Source of the DNA: Trichodelitschia bisporula
Lineage: Eukaryota > Ascomycota > Dothideomycetes > Phaeotrichales > Phaeotrichaceae
NCBI GenBank assembly: GCA_010356995.1
Contig: ML996692.1
Location: forward strand, 817,933 to 881,932
Length of the DNA: 64,000 nt
Direction of reading: 5' to 3'
Positions 1-11,534 of this stretch are shown here, piece after piece; the stretch's first letter is position 1, and every line of letters starts with the position of its first letter. A program made the translations under genes and the position numbers. A model generated the notes under the pieces. That model saw only the letters and a program-made list of their open reading frames with translations. It had not been told where the DNA came from and made no database searches.

Positions 1-1435
1 CCTTGCGCCCCGTGTACAATGAGTCGCTCACCACGAGCTCAGGCGCCGCGTAGCATGGACTGCCACAGCTCGTCTGCATCAGATCGCCGCGGCGGTGGCC
101 GTCGTCGCGCATCACGTCGAGGCCCATCTTCTTGACAAAGTCGCGGTTACTCAGGTTGTACTCAATCTCCTCGCCGAGTTCGTCGACGGGGTTAAAGGTA
201 TTTGCAAAGCCAAAGTCGGTGATGATGATGTTCCGATTGCGGTCAAGCAGCAAGTTCTCCAGCTTCAAATCGCGGTGGACGATGCCCTTTTTGTGCAGGT
301 AGCCGACACCAGACACAAGCTGGGCAAAGAGGCGGCGCGCCGCATTATCCTTGAGGAAGCGGTGCTGTAGGATGTAGTCGAACAGCTCACCGCCCGACGC
401 GTACTCGAGAATGATGCCGATATGGCGCTCGGTCTCAACCATCTCGTGCAGGCGAACAATGTTTGGATGTTGCAAGCCGCGCAGGATGGAAATTTCGCGG
501 TAGATCTTGGGAAGACGGGACGGATTCGTGCCCAGTGCATCGCGGCGGATCAGTTTGACGGCCACTTGGACGCCTCCATCGCGCTTCCAGCCGAGCTTGA
601 CTTTGCCGAACTCACCCTCGCCGAGTGTTTGCCCAAGGTAGTATTCGCCGAAACGCGCCTCCTTACGCGCAGGACGCTGCTCGGTGCGCTCTTGGCGCGT
701 GCGGGAACCATCATCGTTGGCGACAGGAGCAGCGGAGGCCGAATCACCGCCGTTCGGCGGCATAGGCCGCGACTCGGAGGCACGCGCGCGCTCGCGCTCA
801 ACGTCTTCCTGGGGGTCGGCAATGATGACGCGATTGATGACGGTGCTGTTCTCGCGGGGGAGATCGGTGCCCATGGGCGGTTGACCGACGGCAGTGGCCG
901 ATCTGCTGTGGCTAGGCGATGGTTTGCCTCGGTTGTTGGATGCAGCAGCAGCAGCAGCGGATTCCTGCTGCGCACGACGGCGCGCGTACTCGTCGGCGTT
1001 GGGTATCCTGGCACCAGCGTTTTCGTCACCACGAGCCATGTCGGGAGCAGGAGCGGTGGCGGTGTGAGAGCGCTGCTGCTGCTGGTTGGAGGAAGTGCGC
1101 GGCGGCGGAACGGGAGCGGAGTTCGGCGACGCGTTGGTGGCCATGGCGCGGGGAGGAGAAGTTAAGGAAGGCGCGACCGCGGAAGCCGGGGGTGATTGAT
1201 GCGACGTTGAACCATTGCTGGGACGGCGCGAAGCCTTGCGAGCTGACACCGGCAGCTGCTGAGGAGTTTGAGTCTGAGTCTGAGTCTGTGTCTGCGGCTG
1301 CTGGCCCGACGATTGCGCAGCGGATGGCGAGCCGGATGAAGGCTGCGAGTAGTACTGATCACGCGAATGAGGCGATCCCTGGTACTGACGGTTGGCGAGA
1401 GATTGCGCGCTGGGCTGCACGGCCGCCGAAGACAT
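1..1435 (-). CDS. Kin4-like serine/threonine protein kinase, C-terminal part outside window
   Basis: The frame is open from the ATG at 1435 to the left edge (478 codons, no intron seen). The first ~270 residues are low complexity (Q/S/P/T-rich, with a QT repeat). The kinase domain follows: glycine loop LGEGEFGKVKLGW, catalytic lysine in VAVKLIRR (about residue 294), HRDLKLENLLLD with catalytic Asp about 389, and DFG about 407. An insert after DFG and the stretch TSCGSPCYAAPELVVSDSLY are typical of Kin4/Frk1 kinases. In yeast Kin4 guards spindle position by keeping the mitotic exit network off; that role here is inferred from family only. The domain is cut just after the APE motif, so the C-lobe and tail are missing from this window. 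Upstream in-frame Met codons are absent close by, which favours this start. Confidence 0.85.
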   Translation of the reverse strand, partial: MSSAAVQPSAQSLANRQYQGSPHSRDQYYSQPSSGSPSAAQSSGQQPQTQTQTQTQTPQQLPVSARKASRRPSNGSTSHQSPPASAVAPSLTSPPRAMATNASPNSAPVPPPRTSSNQQQQRSHTATAPAPDMARGDENAGARIPNADEYARRRAQQESAAAAAASNNRGKPSPSHSRSATAVGQPPMGTDLPRENSTVINRVIIADPQEDVERERARASESRPMPPNGGDSASAAPVANDDGSRTRQERTEQRPARKEARFGEYYLGQTLGEGEFGKVKLGWKRDGGVQVAVKLIRRDALGTNPSRLPKIYREISILRGLQHPNIVRLHEMVETERHIGIILEYASGGELFDYILQHRFLKDNAARRLFAQLVSGVGYLHKKGIVHRDLKLENLLLDRNRNIIITDFGFANTFNPVDELGEEIEYNLSNRDFVKKMGLDVMRDDGHRRGDLMQTSCGSPCYAAPELVVSDSLYTGRK

Positions 1436-2208
1436 TGTCCCTTCGCGCCGAAATGGCACGAAAGGAGTGTATTTGCGGGTTGTGTGGTGTGCGTGTGTAG
1501 GTTGCGGCAGATGATGAACGCGGAGAGAAGATGGGACGGCGTTTGATTAGGAGGAAGAGGTAGGGAGGGAGGCGGAATGAAAGGGTGAAGGGAGTAACGA
1601 CGATTGCAGAGAAAGATCTGACAAAGCTGCTGGACAAGATGGTGATGGTGTCTATGGAGTTAGAAGAGGATGGAGGGTGGAGGTTCAACTGGAGAGCAGT
1701 TGACGGGGCTGGCGGGTTTGGGGGAAGGTGAGGCAGGAAGGGTGTTGGTGGAGGTTTGTGGTTGTGGTAGAGGTGGTGTGTGTGTGTGTGGTGCACTGAG
1801 CGCGCACTACTTTGGGGAGAGGGCAGAGAAAGTCTTGGCCTCCTCTACAGTTGCTGAACCGGTGTGGAGAGAGGCAGATAAAGTCGGAGGTGGGCAGGAA
1901 AATGATAGGAAAGATGAGGAGGGGGTAGGAGGAGAGAGAAAGGTGAGAGAGAAAGGTGAGAGGAGAGACGCGAGCGAAGAGTTGCTGGCGTTTCACACTT
2001 TTGGGGATTGAAGCCGACGAGCGGGGAGATGATGCTGTGATGATTGCAAGCTCTTACGCAGTACTCAACTCTGCCCCAACTTTGGCGATAAACAGTGGAG
2101 CAAAAGGCAGCGCTTGGTGTTGGTGTTTACTGTGAGTACGTGCAGGTTGTCCATTGTAGAGAGAATTCCATTTCTCGTCACATCCACAATCTGCGTCTAA
2201 ATCTTTTT

Positions 2209-2270
2209 CTCCATCTCTCCATCTCTCCATCTCTCCACACCAGCCATCAGCCATCAGCCATCAGCCATGA
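2209..2270. repeat. Tandem simple repeats (CCATCTCT)n and (CAGCCAT)n
   Basis: Four tandem copies of an 8-base CATCTCTC-type unit are followed directly by four copies of a 7-base CAGCCAT unit. This is microsatellite-type sequence in the presumed promoter of the kinase gene. Confidence 0.85.
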
Positions 2271-2391
2271 ACCATCTACCAACTCCGACACTCTGCCATC
2301 TCCGACACTCTCCCCATCCGCTACTACTATCACCATCACCAAACACCAAGCATCAACATCCAGACCTCGCTACAGTACTCCGTACTCCCTC

Positions 2392-2440
2392 TGTCTCCGT
2401 CTCCGTCTCCGTCTCTCTCTCTCTCTCTCTCGCTCTCCAT
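2392..2440. repeat. (GTCTCC)n then (CT)n microsatellite
   Basis: Several copies of GTCTCC run into about nine CT dinucleotides. On the minus strand, the reading strand of the kinase gene, this is a GA-rich tract of the kind common in fungal promoters. Confidence 0.85.
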
Positions 2441-2950
2441 TCACCCGCTGAGAAAAAAGGGGCAGGATACGGTAATCGCGTTGAAAGTCCCTCTAATGTC
2501 CGTCAAGCGGCAAGCGGCAAGCCCCAAAAGCCTCTTGGTTGCGCCACACGGACTGCAGTCTGCACAATGGCGAACATCGCGTTTCATCTTGACTTCACCT
2601 GCTTCGTCCTCCACTCATTAACACTGAACCACAGCTGTCCTCAACCCGAAGCCGCTTCCAGTGCCCATTCAGTCTCCATAATCCCCATCCACACGCACTG
2701 GTCAATGATGCATTCGGTCCATCATCCACCACTACTGCCAGCACTGCTATCATCACTGCCACCCATTCCAACCATATCTCCGGTTCCAGCCCCATCCTTT
2801 CCCCCCTCCACACCTTCCCCCCCCCCCCCTCACTGTTCAAGTGTCAAGTGCCGCTCCTCCACCAAAACACAGGCCAAAACCACAGGCCCACACCTCTCCA
2901 CGTATCCCACCGCCTCCCCCAACTAAGGAAAACCCCCACAAGGCCACCCA

Positions 2951-2983
2951 TCCCATCCATCCATCCATCCATCCATCCATCCA
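2951..2983. repeat. (ATCC)n microsatellite
   Basis: About eight tandem ATCC units in an otherwise C-rich intergenic stretch. Confidence 0.9.
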
Positions 2984-3923
2984 TACCGCAAATCTACCCA
3001 CCATGATCCATGCCATCCACCAAAACCTGAACAACAAACCTATCTGCCGAGCCACACCCAAAATCCTTCCAAACCCTCACATCCCCCAAAAGGCAATCTT
3101 CCAGAAGCACTCCTACTCGAGCACGAGTCGCGCGTGCGCAACCCGCGCCTCGTGCGCCAACCCTGACTTGCTACCGCAGTGCCGTACAGGTACCTGTGCA
3201 CTGCGTACCTACATTAGTTTCAACCCCACGCCCTCGACCGCTTGTGTACCATTCGGCTGCTATCGTCCGCCTCCATGCGTGTGCGCTGGCCATCGCTCCT
3301 CACCGTGGGCACCTGCTGCGTCCGTCGTGATGCACCCCCTCGTCCCCGCAGCAGCCGCAGCAGCAGCCGCAGCATCGTGCATGCAGTTCATGCGATCAAT
3401 CGCATCCCGCCTGCCCGCAAACAAGAGCATATTCCCCCTTGAGCCTGCTGCGTTGTTGGGGTGATGGGAGATAAGTTGCGCGTGTTGTGATGACACGCGA
3501 CGCGACGATGACGCGGCGATGCTGATACTGTCCCTATCACGGGCTGCGAACTGAAAGGATACCTGTTCTCTTGGTCTCTTGGTCTCTTGCCCGATGCATA
3601 GCCGGTTGGGCCCGAGGCTGTGCCTGCCTGCTATACCCCTTCCTGGTACTTAGTGTTGGGTGTAGATTGGGGGTGGTGAGGTGTTTGTTGTGTCTGCCTG
3701 AGGATGTGAAGGTTGCTGGCACGTGGGGTGGCGAATATCATGAACCTCATCATATGGCGCTGACCGAGAGTTAGGCATCTCATACATATCGTTGTTCACA
3801 CTGTCATACAATCGTAATGCTACAAAGACATCATCAAACATAAGATCAGCTTCCGACGCTTTTCAACCCCACTCCAAGGCCTCTCTCCCTCCACCGAGCC
3901 GAGGACAGGCCTCTGTTCTTTGC

Positions 3924-5879
3924 CTAGACCTTGTACAGCTCTGGATGCTCTGCCTTGATGATATCGGCACCCTGTTCTTTTATTAGCATCCGCTCAGCAG
4001 ACCCGGCAAGCAACTCACCTTTTCAGCAACCATGTACACAGCGTTCTGAATCCGACAGTCTGGGATGACAGGGAATACGCTCGCGTCAATGACCCGCAGA
4101 CCCTCCACGCCGTGTACCTTGAGCGAAGAATCCACAACGCCCTCGTCGATGCTCTTGGACAGACGAAGCGTACCACAAGGATCTGAGATCATCAGCAAAC
4201 TATCCGTCGGAAGAACAAAAGAAGAAGAAAACTAACGGAAGCCTGTCTGTGCCCGCCCCAGAATCATCTTGTTCATCGCCTCGTCCGACTGGCGAGGCAT
4301 CGGCCAGGGATAGTCCTCGCCGATGATGTCCTTCATCCCCTCACCCGTGGTGAGTATATCATCGACGAACCGAACCCCCTCCCTCAACCCCACCAAATCC
4401 AACGCATCCGAAAAGAAATTCAAATTAATCTCCGGCTGCTCCCTCGGATCCGTCGACATCAACCGCACGTACCCATTCTTCGACACGGGCCTCAACAAGT
4501 CCACAATCACCGTCAAGCTATCCCCGGTCGGCGGTGTCGGAATATGCCACTGAAACGCATCCGCAAACATCGGCACAAAGTCAATCTCGAAATGCGGCTG
4601 CCCACCAGGACCGAACGGATCGATACCCCCGTTCGCCGCCTTCCGCGCCCGATACTCTGCTGACCGCGCGAGGTACCCGTCGATGCGCGGCAGGCCCACC
4701 ATCTCCAGCAGCCCGCTGCTAAGCGGCCCGTCCTTCCGCGCGCGGTACGCGGACACGGCGCCCTCGCGCGCCGGCCCCGCCCGCAGCAGGTGGCTGTCCA
4801 GGCCGAGCCCGTCCTTGAGCCGGAACACGTGCGCGAGAATTGGGTGGTCGAGCAGGTTCTCGCCGACGTGCTTGCTGACCACCTTCGGCTCTATGCCATG
4901 CGTGGCTAGCTGGTCCACCGGGCCGATGCCGGAGAGGAGCAGTAGCTTGGGCGACTCGAAGACGCCGGAGGAGAGGATGACTTCGGATTTGGCGCTGAAG
5001 GTGTAGGAGCGGGCGTCTGGGCCGATGACGGTGACGCCGGTGACGCGTGAGCCGGAGAAGACGAGGGACTGGGCGATGGTGGAGGACATGAGTGTTACGT
5101 TTGTCTTGTCTTCCAGGTAGGACCAGGAGGACGAGCGCACGCCGGCGTAGATGCTGTTCACGCTCTTCGTCAGGCCGTGCATCGCACCGTTATAAATATC
5201 ATCCGTCAGCGCCCCCCCCTTGCTCACCCACGCCTGCTCCAGCGCCTCGCGGAACGGTCTGAGCTCCGGCAGCAGACTCGCATGGGAGACATGAATCGGC
5301 CCGCTCGTCCCAATATGCTTCAAGCTCTCGGGATACAAGCCCTCGTCGTCATGGTACGTCGCCGGCTTATCGAAATACTCGCGACACGCCTCCCAACTCC
5401 AGGTCTCGCCGCCGTACGCGCTCCACTCGTCAAACGTCTCCTTGCTGCCGCGGATCCAGGTATAGTAGTTGAGGCACGAGGACCCGCCCAGGACGCGGCC
5501 GCGGGTGTTCGGCTTCTCCACCCGCGTGTACTCTGGCCGGTCGATCAGTGTGCATTTGTAGGCCCAGTCGTATTCGCTGCCGCGCAGTTCGAAGGCGCGC
5601 GCTGGAGTGGTGATCTCGGGGATTTCGGCGGGGTTGCTGGAGGACCTGGGTGAGAAGGAGAAGGATCGTTAGGAGGAGGAAACGTACTGCTTCCCGGCTT
5701 CGATCACCAGGACCGAGACTTTGGGGTTCTCGGCCAGACGCCCGGCGACTGCGCATCCGGCGGTTCCACCTGGGGAGTTAGCTGGAGCTGGTGCAGGCTG
5801 CTGGACGGAACATACCGCCGACGACGATGAAGTCGAAAGCTGCAGGGGCTTCTTCGGGGGAGATCATGGGGTGGACCAT
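3924..5879 (-). CDS. GMC-family FAD oxidoreductase (choline/alcohol dehydrogenase-like)
   Basis: Five exons give 588 aa: 5816-5879, 5688-5769, 4237-5645, 4019-4182 and 3924-3971, with consistent phases and GT-AG introns of 42-54 nt. The N-terminus holds the FAD dinucleotide motif VVGGGTAGCAVAGRLAE with a distal Glu in VLVIEAGK, then the GMC signature around RGRVLGGSSCLNYYTW. The C-terminus has HPCGT (conserved His) and DASVFP followed by CRIQNAVYMVAEK, the GMC His/Asn active-site region. Members oxidise alcohols, sugars or choline, and oxidase members release H2O2. The substrate here cannot be told. There is no signal peptide, so an intracellular location is likely. It is divergent from a catalase-like gene about 1.1 kb away. 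Confidence 0.9.
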
Positions 5880-7002
5880 TTTGCTAGGGTAAGGCTGGGC
5901 AAGGCTGGATGGACTTCGAGGCGGAACTGAGTGCTGGTAGAAGGCGAGATCTCGCTGAGGCTGAACGAGGCTCGAAGCTGTGGTGATGGTGGTGCTGTAC
6001 GGTCTCGTACGACAGGGCTTTTATATCCCTTCCACCGTATCCTCATCCTCGTTAACAACGTCCCTTCCAGGACTGCGAACTCTCCATCTCGGACTATGAC
6101 TTCATCACCTCTGTTCTTCATCCTCATCTCCACAAAAGTGGGGTGCTCCCAAACCCCTAGCGCATAACTCACGATGACCAATCCCGCTGACCTGCTTGCT
6201 CAGAACCATCTCCATCAGAGCCGTCCAAACATACGCTTTAATCGCTCTACCACTCCCATCCGCCCAAATGTCACTGGTTGTGTTCATGAGGGGGCAACCT
6301 TACAGTCCTATGATGTCGAGGATTCTGCCCGGCTCGGCGGCACGTCGCATGAAGCCTTGCAAGGCTATATCTCGACCCATACCCGGATACCCGATCGCGC
6401 CCACTGTTACTCGGCGCCGGGGTGGCTTATACACACGGTGACAGATGCGGGGAGCGGACCGGGTGCCGACACGTGTCCGACTCGGAGTTCGCAATAGGGG
6501 GTGTTTCGATATTTTTTCTCCTGGATTGAGAGACTCGATCATCTGAAACCCGAGGGCGTCATTATTTCCGACATGGTATGTGGTGTTGTTAATCCCGACC
6601 CCGAAGCCGGAGCATTGTCCGAGGACGTAGGTGGGTCTTGGTAAGCGCCACTCAGCCTTGTGGCAGGGATGTGTGACGACGGAGAAGTGGTGAGATGGAT
6701 TGGGACATGCCATTGGTGAGTATTGTTGAGGGAGAGGTCAAGATATGACGTCTAACGTACGGTATGTTCGCAGTGAGCTATTCAGCAGCATCTCTTCACT
6801 GATTCCAGTTCCAACCTCAATCCAGTGTCTTCAACCCCATCAACCTCCTCCCTCCCCTCCTCCCTCCCCTCCACCACCCCCTCCATCACCCACTCCACGC
6901 CCCCCATCCCTCCCTCCCCNNNNNNNNNNNNNNNNNNNNNNNNNNNNNNNNNNNNNNNNNNNNNNNNNNNNNNNNNNNNNNNNNNNNNNNNNNNNNNNNN
7001 GC
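5880..7002. other. Shared upstream region of the GMC and catalase-like genes, with a sequence gap
   Basis: The region holds the GMC promoter, a C/T-rich stretch (about 6835-6919) and a gap of 81 N (6920-7000). The open frame at 6300-6713 on the minus strand has no recognisable domain and was not called. The start of the catalase-like gene is probably in or just before the gap. Confidence 0.55.
6018..6026 (-). promoter_or_regulatory. Candidate TATA box of the GMC gene
   Basis: TATAAAAG reads on the minus strand about 140 bases before the GMC start codon, a usual fungal spacing. No other element was tested. Confidence 0.45.
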
Positions 7003-8694
7003 CTCGGGCCAAGCACCACCTCCCCGCGCGGCCTCCTCCTCCTCCAAGACACGCAGCTCCTCCAAACTCTCGCACACTTCAACCGCGAACGCATCCCAGA
7101 ACGCGTAGTCCACGCCCACGCCGTCGGCGCATGAGGCACCTTCCGCGCCACGCACGACGCAAGCCACCTCACGAACGCCGCCTTCCTGCGCAGGGACACG
7201 GAGAGTAAAGTCCTACTGCGCATATCGACCGTGGCGCCGGAGCGCGGTGGCGCGGAGACGGTGCGCGATGTAAAGGGGTGGGGGATCAAGATCTTCACCA
7301 GCGAGGGGAACCAAGATTTCGTGTTTAATAGCATCGTGAGTTGCTCGTCGTGTCAGGACATGATACTGATTTCCCCAAGCCCGTCTTCTTCGTCCGCGAC
7401 CCCATCAAATTCCCCAGCCTAAACCGAAGCCACAAACGGGATCCCGCGACAAACGCAGCGGACGCAGCCATGGTACTCCCCAATCTAATCCCGTCCACAG
7501 TTCTGGGACTTCCACACCACGCACCAAGAAGGCATCCACACCCTCATGGTGCTCTTCACCGCCCGCGGCACCCCAGCCTCCCTACGCCAAATCCACTCCT
7601 ACAGCGGACACACCTACAAGCTCACCCGCCCCGATGGCTCCTTCCACTACGCCAAGCTCACCTTCCGCTCTAAGCAGGGCATCCGCACCCTCACCGCCGC
7701 CGAGGCAAGTACGACCGCGGGAACCGACCCCGACTTCCACGCCCGCGACATGCGCGCCGCGATTGAAGGTGGCGACTTCCCAGCCTGGACGCTGTGCGCC
7801 CAAGCCATGACGCCGGCGCAGGCGGAAGCCGCCGCGGTGAACGTATCCGACATGACGCACGTATGGCCGCAGTCGGAGTACCCTTTGCAAGAACAAGGCT
7901 CCCTAGAATTAAACCGCAATCCAGGCAATTTCTTCGCAGAGATCGAGCAGGCGGCCTTCTCGCCGAGCATCATGGTGCCAGGCTTTGCCCCGAGCGCGGA
8001 TCCAAGTACGTCGGCCGCGCTTTCCTTCCTTTCGTTCTGGCTTGGGTCGTTCTTGCCTAGGGTTTGTGGGCAAGGAAGGTACCAATGCGGTGCAGTGCTC
8101 CAGGTGCGCGTGTTCGCCTACCCCGACGCCGCGCGCTACCACCTCGGCGCAAACTATCAACTCCTCCCATCAAACCGGCCCGTCGTGCCCGTATATGCGC
8201 CGTACCAGCGCGACGGCTTCGCGCGAACGGACGGGAACTACGGCGGGGATCCGAACTACGTGGGCTCCGCCCTGCGGGCCGTGAAGTTCGCGGAGCCCTC
8301 GGCGGCAGGGGCGGGCGTCGGGTACGAGGAGTGGGTTGGGCGGGTGAGTGAGTTTGCAACTTCGGTAGGGGAGGGGGATTTTGTGCAGCCGCGGGCATTT
8401 TGGGAGGTGTTGAAGGGGACGGGGCAGGATAGGGAGCTTGTGGGGAATTTGGTTGCCGATTTGGGAAGGGTGGGGGATGGGGGGATTAGGAAGCGGGCGG
8501 TGGAGATGTTTAGTAGGGTTGATGGGGAGCTTGGGGGACGTGTTAGGGAGGGATTGAGGGGTGTGGGTTTGGGTTGGAGTATGAATGTTTATGTTAGCTT
8601 TACTACTGTGCAATTCTGGTCTTCCCACTTACGCTCATGTCCTCCTTCTAACGTCTATCTAAGAAACAAGAGTCGGATCAGTTTGAGTCGTTGA
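7003..8694 (+). pseudogene. Catalase-like gene with one in-frame stop; N-terminus lost in gap
   Basis: Exons 7003-7335, 7380-7472, 7501-8005 and 8096-8694 give 509 residues of heme catalase. Seen are [12 protein letters not shown] (distal His), the TVRDVKGWGIKIF region, the catalytic Asn in DFVFNS, and the heme-ligand Tyr in RVFAYPDAARY. A C-terminal catalase immune-responsive-type region follows. The frame is interrupted by TGA at 7132-7134, where catalases usually have an aromatic residue or His before GTF. The second intron would be only 28 nt, shorter than any other in the window. Everything else is intact, so this is either a young pseudogene or a base error beside the assembly gap. It differs in length class from the second catalase at 58130-60564 because it lacks the DJ-1-like tail. 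Confidence 0.75.
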
Positions 8695-9010
8695 ATGACA
8701 TTATCAGGGGTCGTGACCGTTGATATCTAGCCGACGATTGAGGCTCCATTTCCACTGACACTCGGGATGAGTCATTCTCTGTAGTATAAAACATTAGCTA
8801 TTAGCTTAGCATTCATGTTAGCTACTAGCTTCTAGTTCTATCCGCCAGATTCAATGCAATGGTGTCTCACAGCGCTGCCACCAGCGCTAGCACCCACGCC
8901 GCTGCATGCCCCGTTATGACCTATCCGCCGGATTCAATGCAGCAATGTCCTACCGCGTTCCCTCCAGCCTCAGCACCAACGTCCCCTCATGCCCCGTTCG
9001 AATCCTCTCC
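8695..9010. other. Short region between convergent catalase-like and coilin-like genes
   Basis: This holds only 3' flanks. A near-duplicated phrase (TATCCGCC.GATTCAATGCA) occurs around 8838 and 8929. No gene is supported. Confidence 0.5.
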
Positions 9011-11534
9011 CTAGTCAAGGGGTGTGAGGCAAGATCCCTCACACACCTCCACAGCAGCCCCATCCACGCCTTCCTGCCCCCCAGCACCAACATTATACCC
9101 ACAAGCCACCAGTCTCCCCTCACTGATGTCCGACCAACGCACCTCCCTGATCCCATCATCTTTCGGCGTATCCACCGCCTCAAACTTGTCATACAAGCGC
9201 CGACCATTCCGGTCATATCGCTCTTCCCGAACCTCGCGATCGCGCTTCGCATACTCAAGCACAATCTCGGGATCGGCATTGTCCACGTAAACATCATCGA
9301 GCACGCGTGCTGTGCGCCACGGCGACATTACGGGCTGCCATGACGTCGCGGCCGAGATCTCGAGCATGCGCAGGGCGATGATGGCGCCCTCCTTCAGATC
9401 GTCACGGGTCAAAGTGGGCAAGATCGTTGGATCTTCTGGCAGCGGGGCAAGATCGGGGGAGGGCGGATCGGCGGGTTTCTCGTCGTAGTCGAGCCCGTTG
9501 GCGCCGTAGACGGCCTCGTCCTCATGATTGCCGTGCCAGTCGTTGCCATCTTCCTCGTACTCGTGGTCCACATCATAGTCATCATACTCCTCCCCCACCT
9601 TCCGCGCCGCATTCCGTTTCACTGCCCGCTTCCTCTTCTTCCCCCTGTCCTCCCACCGCTGCGACGCGTCCCAGCGCTGCTCGAACGGGAACGGCGGTGC
9701 AGAGGTCGGATCATTGTCGTACACACACTCGACAGCCGCGAGACGGACCTTTGAGCGCCACGTCTCGGGATCCTCGGGTTCGGACGTCGGCTCAGGGGCC
9801 TCGGGAGACTCGGGTGGAGCTTCTGGCTCCTTAGGTTTCTTGCCTTTGGTCCGCTTGCCCAGCGAGTTCATGATCATCCGGCGCGAGCTCGGCACATCCA
9901 GTCGAGCGCGCTTGGCAGTGCTGGGAGGTTCGTCTTCATCACTAGCATCGCGTGAGTGCTTTGCGCCTGCATGTGCATCATGGGTGGGTGCAACGGGTCC
10001 GATCAGGGTCGGCAATGGTTGCGGTTCGGCATCGCCGTTCACAATGCCAAGCCGCTCAAGTAATTCCCAGCGGGCGCGGACCAGTTCCGCATCGACGGCT
10101 TCAGCTCTACCGCGGTGGGCCGTGCCGTTCGGTTCATGGCTATTTGGAGTGCCGGTATTGGCTTGGTTTCCAGACTCGCTCTCCGTCACGCCGTCGGCCT
10201 GCTCCAACCGGGCGAGATCCCGCAAGTTTGCATTTGCATGTAGAAGCCCCTGCTCTTTGAGCCTCTTGAGTTTGCTCGCCTGGCGACGGCGTTTATTTCG
10301 CTCTTGAGTGTTCTTCCGACCTTGACCAGGGGGCACAGTAGTCACTGTCAAAGCAGTGGATACCTTATTGGAAGGGACCTTGCCGTTAGTCATCGGAGCC
10401 CGAGCCGGAAGCTCTTCCGGTGCTAGGTCGGATGACGAATCAGAATCGGATTCGGACCCAGATTCCTCACTGGACGAAGAAGGGCTAAGTGAGTCGGAGT
10501 CAGAGTCGGAGTCGGATTCAGAGTCGGGGCCGGAGTTGGGCTCGGAGTCGGAGTCGGCGTCGGAGCTAGAGCCCGAGTCCAACGGCGATTCGGACTTGGA
10601 CTTCCTGGCGCCGTCCAAAACCGGGACTCTTAGATTGGATTTAGAGACCTTCCGACCGACATTGGCATCAACCTCCTTCGCCTCACTCCCGGAGTCCGAT
10701 TCCGCCTCGCGATCCTCATCAGATTCCGTCTCTTCAGAAAACACATCCGATTCACTTTCCGGCAACCCGAAGTCTTCATCATCCTCGTCGTCGGAGTCAA
10801 GATCCGCCCCAGCGCTCGCAAACTGGACCCTCTTGTCGCTCACTTTACTGCGGTTACGCGAGTCAGGCGAGGCGGCGCTTTCCGAACTGAGCGTCACCTG
10901 GCGAGAATTGCGACGGAGTTCGTCGAGGAATGCGGCGAAGCTTTCCGCGTCAACGGTGTTGGGAAGCGGGAGATCTGCAAGTTCCATATCTCCGCCTTGA
11001 GCAAGCCTCGGTCTCCGAGGCGGTATTATGACTGTCGGCCGTACAGGCTGGCTGAGCCGCGGTCGGCCAAACGCCACTCCATCGTGCAAGTGTCGACCGT
11101 CGGCGGCTATCTGGTCCCGACCAGTGATTCGTCGGCTTTTGAGCTCGTTCGTTTGCAGCGGGCGGATTCTGAGACATTAGTAGGATTCAAACAAAAGCAT
11201 GCAAAACGTACGTGATTTGGTCGTCGGCATGCAGGACGTCTCGGACGTACTGCCATTGCAGGCACTCGAATCCGTTGAGCTCCAAAATGTAGTCCTCCAG
11301 CGACCATTCCTCAGACTCCAGCGAAAAGACCTGGTCTATCTCGGAAAGAAGACCGGCGACGGTTAAGTGCTTGTTGTCGTCGTTGACTAGCCAGGTGACG
11401 AGCGAAGGCGGCAGCCCGTGGCGGCACACCTCGACGAAAAGCCGCATGGGGACGGTGACTGAGGAGAATCGACCACGAGCAAGAGATGAAGAGGGGAGCG
11501 ATCCTGAGGTCGTCGTGGGGTTTGAGGTCTTCAT
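9011..11534 (-). CDS. Coilin-like nuclear protein
   Basis: Two exons (11212-11534 and 9011-11168; intron 43 nt with a CTAAT branch) give 826 aa. A start at Met30 (11447), just before RLFVEVCRHGLP, fits the family equally well and would give 797 aa. Residues ~30-150 match the N-terminal domain remembered from fungal coilins (SLEDYILELNGFECLQW, then ITIRPLQTNELKSRRI and DGRHLHDGVAFG). The middle is a long Ser/Asp/Glu-rich disordered stretch, followed by basic KR-rich patches and a C-terminal Tudor-like region with SWQPVMSPWRTARV. Coilin scaffolds Cajal bodies, where snRNPs mature. The composition suits a nuclear scaffold, but the name rests on recognition by eye of a weakly conserved family. 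Confidence 0.6.

Larger units (their letters stand above)
1436..3923. other. Intergenic stretch with many simple repeats
   Basis: This lies upstream of the kinase and downstream of the GMC gene. I see no supported gene. It is strongly C/T-rich on the plus strand and carries tandem simple repeats (listed separately), a C run at 2818-2829 and CAG/CCG-like runs near 3345-3375. Part of it is probably the promoter and long 5' leader of the kinase. Open frames here have repeat-driven composition and no recognisable domain. Confidence 0.6.

Noticed and set aside
2209-2983. Tandem short repeats considered as a CRISPR-like array
   Set aside because: Units are 4-8 bases without spacers, plain microsatellites in a eukaryotic promoter.
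6300-6713. 137-codon minus-strand frame between the GMC and catalase-like genes
   Set aside because: No recognisable domain, and it lies in the likely shared promoter region.
10356-11000. Long plus-strand open frame rich in Ser/Glu
   Set aside because: It is the antisense of the acidic Ser/Asp-rich part of the coilin-like gene; codon structure alone keeps it open.
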